Shown here: piece after piece, positions 10,990 through 23,559 of the stretch
Position numbering within the stretch: the first letter of the stretch is position 1
Layout: each line of letters opens with the position of its first letter
From: Paramarasmius palmivorus
Lineage: Eukaryota > Basidiomycota > Agaricomycetes > Agaricales > Marasmiaceae
Assembly (NCBI GenBank): GCA_037176845.1
Contig: JAYKXP010000183.1
Location: 20,089 to 84,088 of the forward strand
Length of the DNA stretch: 64,000 nucleotides
Direction: 5' to 3'
The notes under the pieces: generated by a model
The model's database searches: none
What the model saw: only the letters and a program-made list of their open reading frames with translations
Told to the model about the DNA's origin: nothing
Translations under genes and position numbers: made by a program

Positions 10990-12949
10990 CATGTCCAACT
11001 CTGCACGGTGCAGGTCCACCCCGTACCGACCATCTATTCCTCTGCAGTCTTCCTTACGCCATGCGAACATTGAATAGCTTGTAAGAAACTTTACTGCCGA
11101 TGCCTATACATTACTAACTGTCCTCGTCAAGGCCGGATACAGCACAGTCCCCTATATTCGACGAACTTCCGGCAAAAGACCTCGCTCGCGTTAGAGCTAC
11201 GTCTCGAGCTATCCGAGGACAACTGAACATGTACGACAAATCCACGTTCGGCATCGAAAAGCTCTATGGCCATTTCTTCCCCACCGAGAGCGAGCAGACC
11301 ACGTTCCGCAAAAAGCAAGCTCAAACTGAAGCATTGGTTTCCGGCTCCACGCTAGTCAAAGTCCTCTCTCGCGAGAACTTCGTGCCGTCCGACTTGGATG
11401 TTTTTCTTAACCACGCAAACGTCATGTCATTGGGTCAGTGCATAAAGGAATTGGGATACGAATTCGACCCGCTACCCACTGTAATCGAGGGAAATCGAAC
11501 AAAATCCGTACAGCAGATGGCCGTATTCGAAGAAGCCGTCGTAGTGGAGCTAGCTACGTGGAAGCCGAACACGGGAGATATCGCAGATCGATATGAGGGC
11601 AGTGCCATAGCGGGTGTCTTCAATTTCAAGAAAGGAGAACAGAAAAGGATCCAGCTCGTAGCTACAAGGTCGGATCCTATTGAAGCAATACTCGGATTTC
11701 ATTCTAGTAAGTGAGATCACCTGTCGAAACTACAGTCCCTTATTCTTTCCTCAGCTCTAGTGATGAACATAGCTACAGCAACACATCTCATCGCTCTCTA
11801 CCCAGCAACATCGTTCATCGACAAGCAAGCTATTTATCTAAAAGACTTCAGTTCCTCGGTCATCAAAGCGGTAAAGAAGTACGAGCAGCGGGGATGGGAA
11901 ACAGTAGACATGATCAGCGCCGAGGAAGCACTTCATGCCAAGAGCGAACGTTCCTTCAAGGTTCGCTGGGTCGGTGATTCCCACAGCTGGATAACCAAAC
12001 TCGCAGACATACCTGGTTTCGCGGTTCCCGTCGATGCATACAAAACGCTATGGGTGACATCATGGCACCTGTATTGCCCCGAACCAAGATCAATCCGCGT
12101 TATGTTAAACAAGCTGAAAAGCCGAAGCTTACAACGGACCTATACGATCGTATGGGAGGTGGAAAGAGCAGTCTGGGCACATCCTTGTTTTCAAATGCTG
12201 GAAGAAGTCATTCGATGGAGGCTGGCAAATCGTCCACCAACACACGGAAGTGACGGCCATCCCAATACTCCCGCGCTCAGACCTGCCGACCATTTCGCTG
12301 AAAAGGGTAGCGAAGTGGAGACACTCCCTCAGTGAGTAACCGACTACATTAGTGAGCCGTACAGCTAACAAAGCAACCACCAGGATAGAACCCGTCTCCC
12401 AAATAACCTCCGCAGATAAAGAGCAGTACCTATACGTCAACAGCCAGTCGTATTGCTTGCACAGGTATGCACTTATCCCCCATTAAACCGTTTAGATCCA
12501 TACCTAACAAGGAACAGATCGACTCGAAACATCTCAGATGTCGAAGACGCACTCGTAGAATATCTCCAAGGACTGTATCCGCTTTTCGATTGCAAGTTCA
12601 GGACAAACCAAGTCCTGCTTCAAATGCAAGCCGACTTCAGTCTAGCCCGGTGCTACTATAAGGGCCTTAAAGATCCGGACAGCTATCCTACGGGACACAC
12701 GCTTTCGGTTATGATGAGGCATATAGAATGCGTGCAGCAGCTACAGCAACGAGAACTCGTAAAGGTAAGCAACCTCTCCCTGGAACACGATAAATGACTC
12801 TGACACCCGCCAAAGTTCACTCTTAGGTTCGCTTTGATCAAAAAGCGATTCGTATGGACGACTTGTCTTATATTTGTACTGTCTCATGTATCCAGCCAAA
12901 TCAGGAAAGAGCTATCGAGCTGGTCCGTCGACGCGACCAATGCAGCTAG
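10990..12949 (+). CDS. Nucleotidyltransferase-fold-like protein of agaricomycete type
   Basis: Plus-strand gene of at least six exons. The start near 10990 (MSNSAR) is provisional; from 11110 on the reading is firm. An F-box-like helix (FDELPAKDLARVRATSR) is followed by SGSTLVKVL and, ten residues on, SDLDVFL. This is the pattern G-S ... D-x-D that marks the nucleotidyltransferase fold. Next come AIAGVFNFKK..KRIQLV, a short junction ILGFHS/MMNIATATHLIALYP, and RWVGDSHSW. I know this order from a widespread agaricomycete protein family without assigned function. The C-terminus is helical and ends RRRDQCS at TAG 12947-12949. Introns sit near 11708, 12334, 12471 and 12764. Whether it transfers nucleotides is inference from the motif; the usual third acidic residue was not located. 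Codons are rich in A and C, like the surrounding plus strand. Confidence 0.7.
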
Positions 12950-13233
12950 GCTAACAGTAAAAATAGGTTGTGATATGTTGTAGTAAAGTAGCAAGTCAAA
13001 TGAATCATTTTGTTGCAATCTCTATTAAAAACAAACGAAAAACACTAAATGATCGAACCACAGCAAAGAAAGCGAATGACTATCCATTCACATCACATAC
13101 TCGCATTCAAGTCAAAAAACGCCGCAGGGAACTGATACACATTGAGCTTATCTTACGTGTACATGAAACCACCACAAGTCTTCAAACGAGAATACTAAAC
13201 AGATAGCTACCAGTCCGAAAAAGAAGCAGAGTA
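12950..13233. other. Convergent intergenic region
   Basis: About 280 bp lie between the ends of two convergent genes. It is AT- and A-rich, and I see no gene in it. It presumably holds both 3' ends. Confidence 0.5.
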
Positions 13234-15473
13234 TCATTCTTCCTCTTTGCCTGCTAACTCCTCAAAATCATCACCCGAATCAGAGCTATCAGAATCAGAG
13301 CCATCACCCGAATCCGAATCATCACTAGAATCCGAAACACCATGCCACATCCACAGTACCAAGCTCTGCTTCTCGCAGAGAACGACAATAACATCTTCTT
13401 TGCTGCATTGCAACGGGGTTTGTGGTCGAAAACGCATAACATCTTCCGGCAGCTGCGCCTTCTCAGCAAGCCGAAGGACATCCAAAGCATCGCCAAAATC
13501 GACAACCACATATTGATCATCGGTCATCTGAGACCTAAGGTCGATGAGGTCACTTTCGCGGCGATTAAGCATATGCTGCACGTAGAATCGAATGAAACCT
13601 TTGTTGCAATACAAATTGTTCTGGATACCATCTGCGAACGAATCAATACATTTACAGCCACAACATGAACTAAACCATACCTTTTCGCTCTCTGCGGATT
13701 TTATTACACCTATCACGATGCCTCGTGTCCCAATCGAGTGCTTGACAAGACGACGAACAATAACACGTTTGCAAGCACCCTTTGCAAACTCTAGACGGGG
13801 TCACGGAAACATTATCAACAGAGTCCTGATAAAAAGACCATACGTATACAAAAAGGCACGTTAGATCGAACCTAAAGCGTACAAGGAAACAAACTTACAT
13901 CTTCTAAACCATTGTCGCCCAAGTCGGCACTGCAATCTTGGCTAACGTCCAATGGGGATTCCTTGATAGCACCACCGGACTTCTGCAAACTCGAGAGGTC
14001 CCATCCAGGCACTACCTCGGCGATGGGGAACAGATGACGAGGAACGCACTCGATCTCAGGTTGAACACCGGTAGCACCGGAACATCACCAGCATCGCTTT
14101 CGACCACTTTAAAGGAAACACGGCTGTTATCCTGATTGGGACACTGGGTTGCAATTAGAACAGATCGACAGGCCAAAGCAAGAGCGTTGACTCACCATTG
14201 GATAAGCACATCTCTTAATAGCCGTTTTCCTATAAGGTGAACGCTTGTATGCAGAACGCATCTCATACACAGCGGCAACAGCGTCCGTCCACCACTTCCA
14301 TTTGGAGAACACGGACAAGCTACTGCAATCCATGTGCTCGATAAGCCTCCTCACGACCCTCAACACGGACGGGGTCATAAGATGGGGAACAAGAGACTCC
14401 AGCAAAGCCCCTCCTTCAGTGATCAAATCTTGTCTATGAGTCCAAACAGGGGCCAGTCTAGACCTAAGGAGCTCCACCTTAAGAAACAACTGAACCCCTG
14501 CCATGGCCTTCAACAACCCAGCATTGAGTGCGTCCAACACCCATCCCGAGCTCCCACTTCGCGAGGAAACGAGTCATAAGAACCTAACGCACAAGATCGC
14601 CACCTTCCCAACCAATTCGGTGTCCAAATCCAACGTGACTGTTCGACCATCCCGAGTGACTCTGCGGAGATCCTTCATAACACTCGAAAAACATATCGTG
14701 AACCATCGAGAAACACGCGACAAGAAGACTTTGGATCTCTGGATAGGGTAGAGTTGCACGATAGCAACCGCTACCGCATGTACCTCCGGAATGCGAGATA
14801 GTATCCTAGGCGGCGAGACCAATCCAACAAAGCGTTTGACTGCTACGGAGACGAAGTCGATAGACGGATTGTCCTGGACAATAGATCGCACTAACTCCGG
14901 CACCCCGGCAGCGTCGTAGGACTTGTCGTCCCAAAACGAATGCATCGTGACGGTTACGATGGGATACAAAGTAGTGTCCTCGACTGACATTGCACCATAC
15001 AAGACCCTAGCCGAAAACCGAATGAGGGCTTCGTTCTTAGCGATCATTCGAGTAAGGCGACAAGTAGCATGATGATGGGCCAAAACGAAGATAATGTCGA
15101 AAATAGAACGGATGACTCGATTGTACCACTCGACGGTATGCATACTGGCGGGAGCTGCCTTGACGCCTCCGAACGAAGGACTCCATCCTTCTAGGAGAAG
15201 GAACCACTTCCACAGCAAGACCCACGTCTCAGCTTCATTCATGCCGGGGAAAACCGTGAGCTGATTGTGGCGACCGTAATAGCACGGCAACAAGTAAAGC
15301 GCGAAAAGCTCGAGGGCGTTGAGTGCATCACCACACCGAGAAGCAATAACACACTCAGGGTCTCCGTCTCCAGGAACTGGAATATCCAACATATCGCGAA
15401 TATGCCTGAGCGTTTTGGGATCGGAGGTGCGAGCCATCAGTCGCAGTCGCTGGAGAGTAAGATGCTGAACCAT
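13234..15473 (-). CDS. MYND-type zinc-finger protein
   Basis: MYND fingers are C6HC zinc modules that bind partner proteins. The long first exon starts at 15473 (MVQHLTLQRL) and is helical, as in the many agaricomycete MYND proteins. The finger is a separate exon at about 13704-13787: C-K-G-C, then CYCSSSCQ, DW, a histidine three residues later and a final cysteine (CKGCLQTCYCSSSCQ..DW..H...C). All expected ligands are present. A 49-nt intron follows, then the family-typical tail YVQHMLNRRES and YVVVDFGDALD, and an Asp/Ser/Glu-rich end (SGDDFEELAGKEEE). Around 14000-14100 the frame needs an intron (one of 62 nt fits) that I placed with less certainty. The gene is convergent with the nucleotidyltransferase-like gene on its left. 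Role is probably regulatory, unproven. Confidence 0.8.
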
Positions 15474-15599
15474 CTGGAACCTATGAACTACAAGTCAGTA
15501 TTAAGAGGAGGAAACAGAAAAAAGACGAACGTAGAATGGAAATGAGGCCAGCACAACCAAAGAACGAAAGGGAGTGAAGCAAGCAACGGAAATACAACT

Positions 15600-16760
15600 C
15601 CTACTTTTGAAGTCGCAGAATCCTCACTTAACGTTAAGCCGAACTATCTTCACCGCAATCTGCAGGCCCTTCAAAGGAGCTAACGCCACTGCTACATCCG
15701 CTCCAAGGCGCTTTCCATACCAACAACGGTACCAAAGAACCTGTGTGGCAAATACCTTTAAACTTTACATTCTCGCGGACAGAAAGACAAGACGTACTGG
15801 GCCAATACCAAAGGGGAAAACCAACTATCCTTCTCCGACCACAGTCCACGTGAGCATGACAACTACGCTCCGAATTGGATGGTCGATTCAGATGAGAGTA
15901 AAGAAACTGAAATCCGCCTCTGCGCTAGCATTGCAAAGGTGTTCAAGGATGAGGGAAGGAGAGAAGTATTTCCTCGGAATCACCTGACGATCAACCAATC
16001 CGAAACTCGCGTACAAACCGAAAAAGGTAAACGCCACGCATTAACACCACAGCCTGCAGGTCACGATCAACATCGAGAGAGACAATCCATAATTCCGAAA
16101 AACTCTGCAGAGCCGATGCAATCTCGACCGAGGTAAAGAATCCTGCGCATCGATTGATATCGGACTATCCGATGACTATCACTTCAGCAGGTCCACATTA
16201 AGATTAAAAGTCCACAATCAGGCAACAAGCATCCTGAAAACAGGGAACCCTGCCGTCAAAACTCTTTCCCGACTTTAAACCTAATTCACGAGGCTGGCTA
16301 TCACCCTAACTATCAATCAACTTCACCTAAGTTTAATACGAAAGCAGTAGATCCAAGAATACACGAAGGAATTACACCTGCGCCAGAGAACACCTCAGTT
16401 TTCATAGTCGTAGATTATAGGAGCCTACAACAAGACGCCCCAATAAGTGTCACAATCAAGCCTGAGCTCGAACATATCAATGTTTCAAATTTACGTGTCC
16501 TTTCCTTACCAATACCTATTTTGCCGTTCATAGATCTTACCAAACCGACAACAGGTACCCAGAGATGCTTCAGATAACCGGTGCTACCCACCTCGAGAAT
16601 CACACAATCACACAGCACAGTGCTAAGCAAGAGCATCAATCAACAGTATCCCAAACCATACAAATCAACGATAAAAGGCCAGAACAATATCACAGAAGGC
16701 CCAACAGAAACGCTACCGTCTAGCTATACTCACGCCACATAAAACCAAACATACCTATCA
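15600..16760 (+). CDS. Probable plus-strand orphan gene, structure unresolved
   Basis: Several plus-strand stretches read like protein, but they do not join cleanly. One runs from about 15770 (KDKTYWANTKGENQ) through MVDSDESKETEIRLCASIA to a possible donor at 16134, and a 55-nt intron before it fits. A second runs from about 16200 to 16577 and contains FIVVDYRSLQQDAPISV and LPIPILPFIDLTKPTTG. The two are in different frames across the most obvious intron, and the second hits a stop at 16577 while another frame continues. The plus strand here is A/C-rich, which lowers stop frequency in all plus frames, so part of this may be chance. It may also be a decayed gene. I do not recognise a family. 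Confidence 0.33.
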
Positions 16761-16894
16761 TTCGGTTCACAAGACCCGCGCTGGCAAAAAAAAAAAAATC
16801 ACATTGCTCGCTACAAACACGTACAGCTGCTAAATAACCTTTGCATACAGCCGACTAACATTCCTACAACAACAAGGCCCGACCACACAACACA

Positions 16895-19800
16895 TCAAGC
16901 ATCGACTCTACCAAGAACAATGGCAAATAGAGCATTAAAGTGAACAGTGTGATGAGGCGCTTTACCAATACGAAATCCAGTAAGAGTGTAGACCACCGTA
17001 ACCAAAGACTGGTCCTCGACTTCGGGGAAGGGATACAAAGGAAAGTCGTTGTATTTATCCCAGTCCGCAGGCTCGAAACGAAAACCTTTGGCTCCAGGGC
17101 GCGTCCTGCCATCGTAAAGCGGAACTGGAAAGCATGTTAATCCAAGAAAAACCATACGAAACAGCCCAACTCACTGCCTTCCTGAAACAACCTATACGGT
17201 GGAGGTCCAGACTCAAGGATGTTGATACCGGCCACATCGGAATCGCTGTCACTAGAATCAGGGATGACGACCGTGGAAATAGACCCACTGCCTTTCTTAG
17301 GGGAATTGTATGGTGCAGATGCGAGCTTATCGTTAGCCTTATCCTGATCTGAACCTAAAGAAACAAACGATTAACAATTTCAATCGACGACTTGAGAAAG
17401 AAACCTACGTCGAGGAGACCAACCCTGCCGCTTGGTTTGGAACACAAGTGCATTATTCCGACCAGGTGCATGCAAAGACAAATCATTGAAAAAGGTGCCG
17501 ATATTGCACTGCAAGATGACCCAATCATTCTCAATAGGCCGAACATGAAGCTGTTTCACCCAAGATTCCCCAACTTCACGCCCCTCAGCAACAAAGCTCT
17601 TCAAACAAACACCCGTAGTGACACAAGCCACGTTCTTCCCACCGTCAGAGCGAGCTGCACGGACGCATTCCCAACTACGAGTGAAACCCGTCATAGGAAC
17701 CCGAGCAAGGTTCTTGAAAATTCTATACTCGATAAACAACATCGAGCGCACGAGTTTGCTGAAAGACCAATAAGACAAACCTCGCAAACAGGAACACTGG
17801 ACCCACCTCCTGACCCTCGGGTTAACAGACTCGAGCAAACCACCATATGAAGCTGGGGTGAAATTGTCGAAAACATCCTCCATATTAGAATATCCAATAA
17901 ACCTGCAACGACGCAGCCTAAAATAACATAAATGTAAGCCAACAACGCCCTCGGTCCAATACCACAAAGGCTCACCGGTTAATCCAACGAAGCGAAGCGT
18001 AAAGTTCGGCCAAATCCGAATGCACCAAGCTCGCATCCAACAACGGTGATTCACCAGTGGCCAGTGCTTGCTGTGAAACCACGTCCTCATCATCAATGCC
18101 CTCTTCGTCTTCATCATCTGGGATAGGCACAGCAGACGAGAATACTCCCACACTATCAAAAGACGTAAAGGAGGACAATCACACAAAAGACAAATGGCAC
18201 TCACCTCGATCGATCCGCAATGGGACTAGACACCACTTTCTTCGGAGAACTGCGTTTAGGATCAGCTGGCCTACAGTCACTGAACGATGAGAAACAGTAA
18301 GCGAAAGGAAAAGAAAAAGAGAAACCTCGCAACACTAAGCCCAACCTGCTTATGAGCTACACCCGCCTCGACAAGAGAAACCGTCTTGTCCTGTAAGTTT
18401 GGTGACCTAAAACAGCCATCAGACCACGATGACCCAAACAAACACATAAACGTACTCAGCAGAGGAACGAGGACCATCGGCCTCCGAATTGGTATCCATG
18501 TCAAGCCTACAACAACGTTAATACACGCTCCCCTTAGCAAACCAAAAAGGGAAAAAAGACGAACCCAGTCCACTCTGGTGATACCCGGGCTGCGAACGAA
18601 GTACCAGCAGAAGAATCTTGCCCTGAACGCGCCTTGCCCTTCCCCGAAAAAGAATTGAAAACAGTATCAAGTGAAGGAAGGCTCTCTTCCGAATCACTCA
18701 ATGCTCTACATCACAGAAAAAAGCATCAAAAAAGACATCAACAATAAGAACGAAAACGTACCTAAACTCCACAGTAGCAGCCTCGAGTCGACGCTTGCCC
18801 CTAGAACACTGACATTACCTATCCGTAAACCGATCCCGATACATAGTAACTTACACTTTAGTCGACGGAGAAAGTAACGTAGACTCCATCTGCATATGGG
18901 AGTCTTCGCCGGTCCCTACAGCTTGCACCTTCGGCTTCGACTTAAGCGAATCTGAAGCACATCCGGTGACTTCACTAAAAAATGCATGTCAATAACAAAA
19001 CATACCGCAGGCCAGATACACTCACGAAACATTGTTTGCCATCGAAACAACACCCATGGCAGAAGTCCTCTCCCGGCTTCCAACACCCCCCCTCTTCCTT
19101 CCACGCTGGCCCGTACGAGCACCCCTAGAAGAAGGCCTGACAGAAGGACGATAAGAAGTATCAGACAAGCTACAGGAAATAGTGCATATCAACAAGCGCA
19201 GAAGAAAACAAACAGGCTTAAGGACCCACTTAGTGCCTGTCACAGAATCTTCATCTTCCGAAACCAGAGCATCCAGTCTACAGTAACAATGAGGAGCACA
19301 CCCAAAACAAACCAACATTAAACAAAACATACTGTTGTATCAATTTTGGAGCTGCTTGCTCGGCAGAAACTACTCGCTGTGAGGGCTTCCTACTGAGAAA
19401 ATCAGTTTCCATACAGGAATGCAAAAATGCAAAAAAGGCAGCTCACTTCCGCAAACTGGTCCGACGTCTATCCTCAGCGTCTCCAGGACTAGCCCTAGGA
19501 CACCAAAAGCAAGCCAAGCGTTAAATAAAAGGGTCTATCGAAGGAATCAAGAATAAACATACCTTTTCCTCGGCGACAACGTCAAGTCTTGAACGCGGAT
19601 CTTAGAGGGGGAGGCACTAAAAAGCAAACATCAGTAACGTTATACGCAGAGCCGCAGAACATGCTCACTTCTCGTCGGAATCATTACGCCTTTTCTTATC
19701 CGAAACAGAAGGGAAAGTATCATCATTCAAAAGCCTCTGCTTAACAGGAGTACGCCTTAAGCAACATCGATCCAATCAAAACCAAGTCATTCCAGGTTGT

Positions 19801-20440
19801 CCTTGAACTACGCACGGTGGACGATCCTCTCGAACTGACAATTGAATCTCGCTACACAATTCGATCAGCACGAGACCCACCAATCAAGGAACATAGACTT
19901 ACTTATCCGAATCCATAGACCCGAAACGACGCACAGGAGACTCATTCCTGACCACAGGGGCGACACGCCTGCTGGCAAACACAGAGCCTAAGAATCAGAA
20001 CATCGCTGCCATGAAATAGGAACTGACGAAACGGAAACAATAGATCCATCACTGTCGTCTTGAACCAAGGTATATTTCTTGGAATGCCTATACGAAAAGA
20101 TTAACACCAGCAACAAGGGCAGGCACATCCACTGACGTAGTGTCCTGCTCACGAGAAACCATTCTACAATAAAGCATAAGATGGGATGCAACAACACCAA
20201 AAGAAATGACATACTCAGAATCGGAGTCTATAACACCGTCTTCGCCCGAAAGTCCTTCCGATACACTAGGATAACGATCAGAACATATCATAAAGTAACG
20301 ACACCCAAACCAAAAGACCTACTTCACCACGGAGTCGAGAACAGCAGCTTGTTTGGACGCCTTGTCAGACATTCTTTGACTATAAAGCATTAAGTTAGGC
20401 CAAAGCAACCGAATGAAAGTACTGACCTTTTCCTAGGCAT
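16895..20440 (-). CDS. Large many-exon agaricomycete orphan, likely nuclear
   Basis: About twenty exons, many under 150 nt, separated by introns of roughly 45-60 nt with clear gt..ag ends, can be joined in one frame from ATG 20440 (MPRK) to TGA 16895-16897. The N-terminal half is Ser-, Asp- and Lys-rich with nuclear-signal-like patches (KKRRNDSDE, RGARTGQRGRKRGG) and looks disordered. An acidic stretch (PDDEDEEGIDDED) precedes the folded part. That part begins FDNFTPASYGGLLESVNPR and includes RIFKNLARVPMTGF, ACVTTGVCLKSF and HVRPIENDWVILQ, ending PLYDGRTRPGAKGFRF and SLVTVVYTLTGF. I recall this folded part as a common agaricomycete protein family of unknown function. The unbroken chain of spliced exons argues for a live gene. 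Function is unknown, and a DNA- or chromatin-linked role is only a guess from the basic patches. Confidence 0.72.
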
Positions 20441-20642
20441 TTCCGGCTGCAAATAAACAAAGACGAAATGGACACAGAGCAGTCAGGAAGACCGTGGAAT
20501 ATCGCCCTACATCGCCCCCCCTTATATACCCGAAAATGGCCCGATCCAAACGAAAAAACCAACGGGGAAAGGAAAAGATGGCATGAGCTGAGAAGCCAAA
20601 GAGAAAGGCCAAAGCGAAACAAGGTAGAGAACAAGCAACAGC

Positions 20643-20963
20643 TCACTTGACACGTAAAATCGTCACATGACAGACGAGCGCTTCTCCTTTCCCTTCTTCA
20701 CCAAACCCAGCATGCTCGCACACCGGCTGTGAAGCCGCTAGAACGTCAAACCTTCCCAACAGCAACAAAAACCCGTATCGTCCAGTCACATGCCAATGCA
20801 CCGATTCCGTACATCCCAACTCAATGGACAAGTTCACCTCGGTTAAGGCTAACGGAGATGCTCCATCCATACCTCGAGGTGTTTCAAGGCCAATGAAAAC
20901 CTTCTGACGGCAAAGGAAGACCGTAAAGGCGTTATGAAAACTGAAGAGGAGGTACGTGACCAA
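20643..20963 (-). CDS. Small orphan protein
   Basis: Single minus-strand frame of 106 codons. Its end half reads like a compact beta-rich domain: KVFIGLETPRG, SPLALTEVNLSIELG, VHWHVTGRYGFLLLLGRFDV, LVCHVTILRVK. The first 20 residues may belong to an intron, because a good acceptor (ccgtcag) lies just before KVFIGLE. The gene sits about 115 bp from the divergent plus-strand gene on its right, and its end lies about 200 bp upstream of the large minus-strand gene on its left. No domain recognised. A competing plus-strand reading exists in the same stretch and cannot be excluded. Confidence 0.4.
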   Translation of the reverse strand: MVTYLLFSFHNAFTVFLCRQKVFIGLETPRGMDGASPLALTEVNLSIELGCTESVHWHVTGRYGFLLLLGRFDVLAASQPVCEHAGFGEEGKGEALVCHVTILRVK

Positions 20964-21076
20964 GTTTTAGGAGAAGACTGAAAATCTGATCAAGCAGCAT
21001 AAATTCAGCCAGCCATGCAACGTTAGCCCCCCCAGACACAACGACCTCCAAAGAACTTTGTGTACAAGCAAACGCT

Positions 21077-22269
21077 ATGCTAGAAAACTCTTACCAACTC
21101 GAGCACGCTGGTAAGTAAGTTCCTCAGCGATCAAGAACCACCACTTGACGGCAACATAATCTTTCAACTACAGCCATCGAACTCGAAAGAATCAGCAATG
21201 CAAGGATCGCCACGGGACGCCTCTCTCACCCTATATCAAAATACGCCGAGGCGAGTCATTAAAAACTCAACCTTGCGTTCTTCCTGACGCACATCCCTAG
21301 GGTACCAGCGACACGAACTTTACAACTCTTAGCTTCCCTTCCACCACAGGTTGCGCTTGGCGCGTCACCGACGCAGCCCCGGAAAATCCAGAAGAAATAG
21401 TGTTCACCATCCAAGGAATCGTCTTACAATGCGATCTTCCACCAATCATACACCCATTCGGAAAGTACGTCTTCGAACCCACAACCGGTCTACCACTTAC
21501 GGATCATGTACATTAGGGCAACGTCACCGAAACATCTCCAACAGAGAATTGTGCTCACGGGCCTCAGCACCCCAACTTTTCAGAAAGCGCTCCACGGCGT
21601 AACTTACATCGACGGGTTACTCAGACTAAACATACGAGACAAACCGTGAGAACAAGGACGCACCGTCGGAGGCCACTCCACAATCACAATAGCGAACCGA
21701 TACTTCACAAGCAAAAAGATCGCAACAGAAGAAGAGCACATCGACTTCCATCCCAATATCGATCCTAAAGGAATCCTCGATGCGTTCAGAGGAAACGCCC
21801 TTGTCCATACCATGGAAAACGAAGTCTATTACTACCGAAAACAAATTTTACAGTCAGGAGATTACCAGTATGTCGTCCACAACCAATCCAAGCGCTTACT
21901 GATCAGTAATAAACAAATAGCTTCACCCATACGCATCCTGGAACGATAAAAAACGGAGACATAGTAGAAATCCAGTTCACGCTGACTCTCATCGAAGGCA
22001 CGAACACCAGGAACCGGGATCCGATCTCAACTTGTTTCACACGACTGGTGCTAAGATCTGTAACTCTACTCGACGACACTTTCTCCGAAGTACGCTATCT
22101 CCTCACCAATACATCCTGTACACTGACAAGCATGCCACAGAATGCAAGGAACTCGGCGGCCAAACCACCACGACCACAGACGCTGAAAAGGAAAGTGGGG
22201 CACGAAGAGGAGGATTCCAGGGAAACTGAGCATAGATTAAAAAGGATGACAATCGATTCGGAGGAGTGA
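21077..22269 (+). CDS. Agaricomycete orphan protein, beta-rich, basic tail
   Basis: Plus-strand gene. Firm coding runs from about 21300 to TGA 22267-22269. It reads EEIVFTIQGIVLQC, PPIIHPFGK, then after a 52-nt intron QQRIVLTGLSTPTF and GVTYIDGLLRLNI. GGHSTITIANRYFTSKK, EEHIDFHPNIDPKGIL and HTMENEVYYY follow, then after another intron KNGDIVEIQFTLTLI and LVLRSVTLLDDTF. The tail is Lys/Glu-rich (KRKVGHEEED). I recall this order from a large agaricomycete family of unknown function. Between the segments ending IRDKP and beginning EQGR there is one in-frame TGA (near 21648). No intron removes it cleanly, so the gene may carry a nonsense mutation. The start (MLENSYQ, 21077) and the first join are provisional. 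Confidence 0.6.
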
Positions 22270-22333
22270 CCATTATGTTAAAGTAGACACTTAGTGAAAC
22301 GACTACAACTCAAATGCATCGTCAACTGTTAAA

Positions 22334-22522
22334 TTAACACACTTGCGAGCCAATCGAAGGCGTAAACAGAGTATCACCTAACGTTTCGACCCGCAAGTCA
22401 AATACCTCACGCCCAGCAGGAACATACACGGCAAACACAACACAATACAGTCCTCTCAGAGCTTTCCACGAAGGAACGGACCCATCATGAACGACATTGA
22501 CACCCAACACCAATCCATTCAC
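22334..22522 (-). CDS. Short orphan reading frame or lost exon
   Basis: A 62-codon minus-strand frame reads like a folded piece (NGLVLGVNVVHDGSVPSW, GLYCVVFAVYVPAGREVFDL). It follows a good acceptor (aaattgtag), which suggests an exon. It could be an alternative last exon of the gene at 22597-23407 or a separate fragment. Nothing more can be said. Confidence 0.25.
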   Translation of the reverse strand: MNGLVLGVNVVHDGSVPSWKALRGLYCVVFAVYVPAGREVFDLRVETLGDTLFTPSIGSQVC

Positions 22523-22596
22523 TACAATTTAAAGAAGCTCAACGATTCAAGAACGCTTCACTACATAACAACCACCGAACCAACCACCAACCACAT

Positions 22597-23407
22597 TCAA
22601 GACGTAGCCAAATCAAGATCGCCTCCGTACAGGTGAAGAAAATCTTGCGCTGAAACAAAAACCACGCCCGGATCAGGGATCAAAGCGTCATAATCAAAAC
22701 TGCCATCTCTAAAGATCCTATCATAAATAGCATGCAGGTGACTACACCAGAACATGGCATTAGCGCAGCCCAAACGTCATGCAAAAAAGAAAACAATCTC
22801 ACTGTACGACATCCACCGCTTGGTCCCTCAGTGTACCAGAGCTCAAAACATCCGAACTATCAAAATTAACAAGCACCGGTCCGAACCAAGGACGTCGCAA
22901 TCCGTCCGCCAGCCGACCCAGCATAATAGTAAGAAAATCATTACGTTGAGCGCGGACCGCTGAAGTCTGCTTCAAGTAAATCAACATATAATTCTCCTGC
23001 GGCTGGGTGACCATATAAGTCCTCTTTATTTGGATGGCACCGGTAGCTCGCAGATACGGCCTGAAGTCCAAAATACTGGTCGCGGACCGAGAAAGCCACA
23101 CGATCTGAGGCTCGCCAATCAACGGAAAGTAAAGAAACGCCTATTAGATTATAAGTGCGAAGAAAGAGGAATAGCTTATAGCGCCCACTAACCTTCCTAT
23201 TGTCCTCTGGAACAGCGGAAGGAACGACAATCGGATTGCCAGAGGATCCTTCACCTTCCTAAACCATCACAAACATGAGCACCACACGAAACATAAAAGG
23301 AACGAACACACCGCATAAGGATTAACATTCTCGTCCACTTCCCGAGTCACAGAAGGCAAAGAAGCGGCTCTGGCTCTGGGAAACGATCTTCGAGAACGAG
23401 TATACAT
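22597..23407 (-). CDS. Agaricomycete orphan protein, about 215 residues
   Basis: Four exons join from ATG 23407 (MYTRSRRSFPRARA) to TGA 22597-22599 across introns near 23313, 23176 and 22796, all with standard ends. A basic, Arg-rich N-terminus is followed by a folded part: AFLYFPLIGEPQIVWLS, LRATGAIQIKRTYMV, YMLIYLKQTSAV, NDFLTIMLGR, RPWFGPVLVNFDSSD and DPGVVFVSAQDFLHLY. The pattern RPW.GPVLV near the end resembles a family I have seen repeatedly in agaricomycetes but cannot name. There is no stop or frame break, so the gene looks live. It is on the same strand as its neighbours at 24954-25665 and 16895-20440. Confidence 0.62.
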
Positions 23408-23559
23408 CTCAAATATCCTATAAATCAATCAAGACGACGACGGCTCATTAAAGAAAACGGAAACAAACCAAAATCAACCGTGACGCGCTAAGACACGATC
23501 TCGACTCGAGAAACAAGACTGGCCCGGACAAAGGACGGCACGACCAGGAAAGCAGGATA

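Noticed and set aside
13247..13516. Plus-strand frame rich in Ser, Glu and Pro repeats
   Set aside because: It is the antisense of the acidic Asp/Ser tail of the MYND gene.
16790..16805. Run of 13 A
   Set aside because: Considered as a retrotransposon poly-A tail, but nothing upstream resembles a LINE or SINE and there is no flanking duplication.
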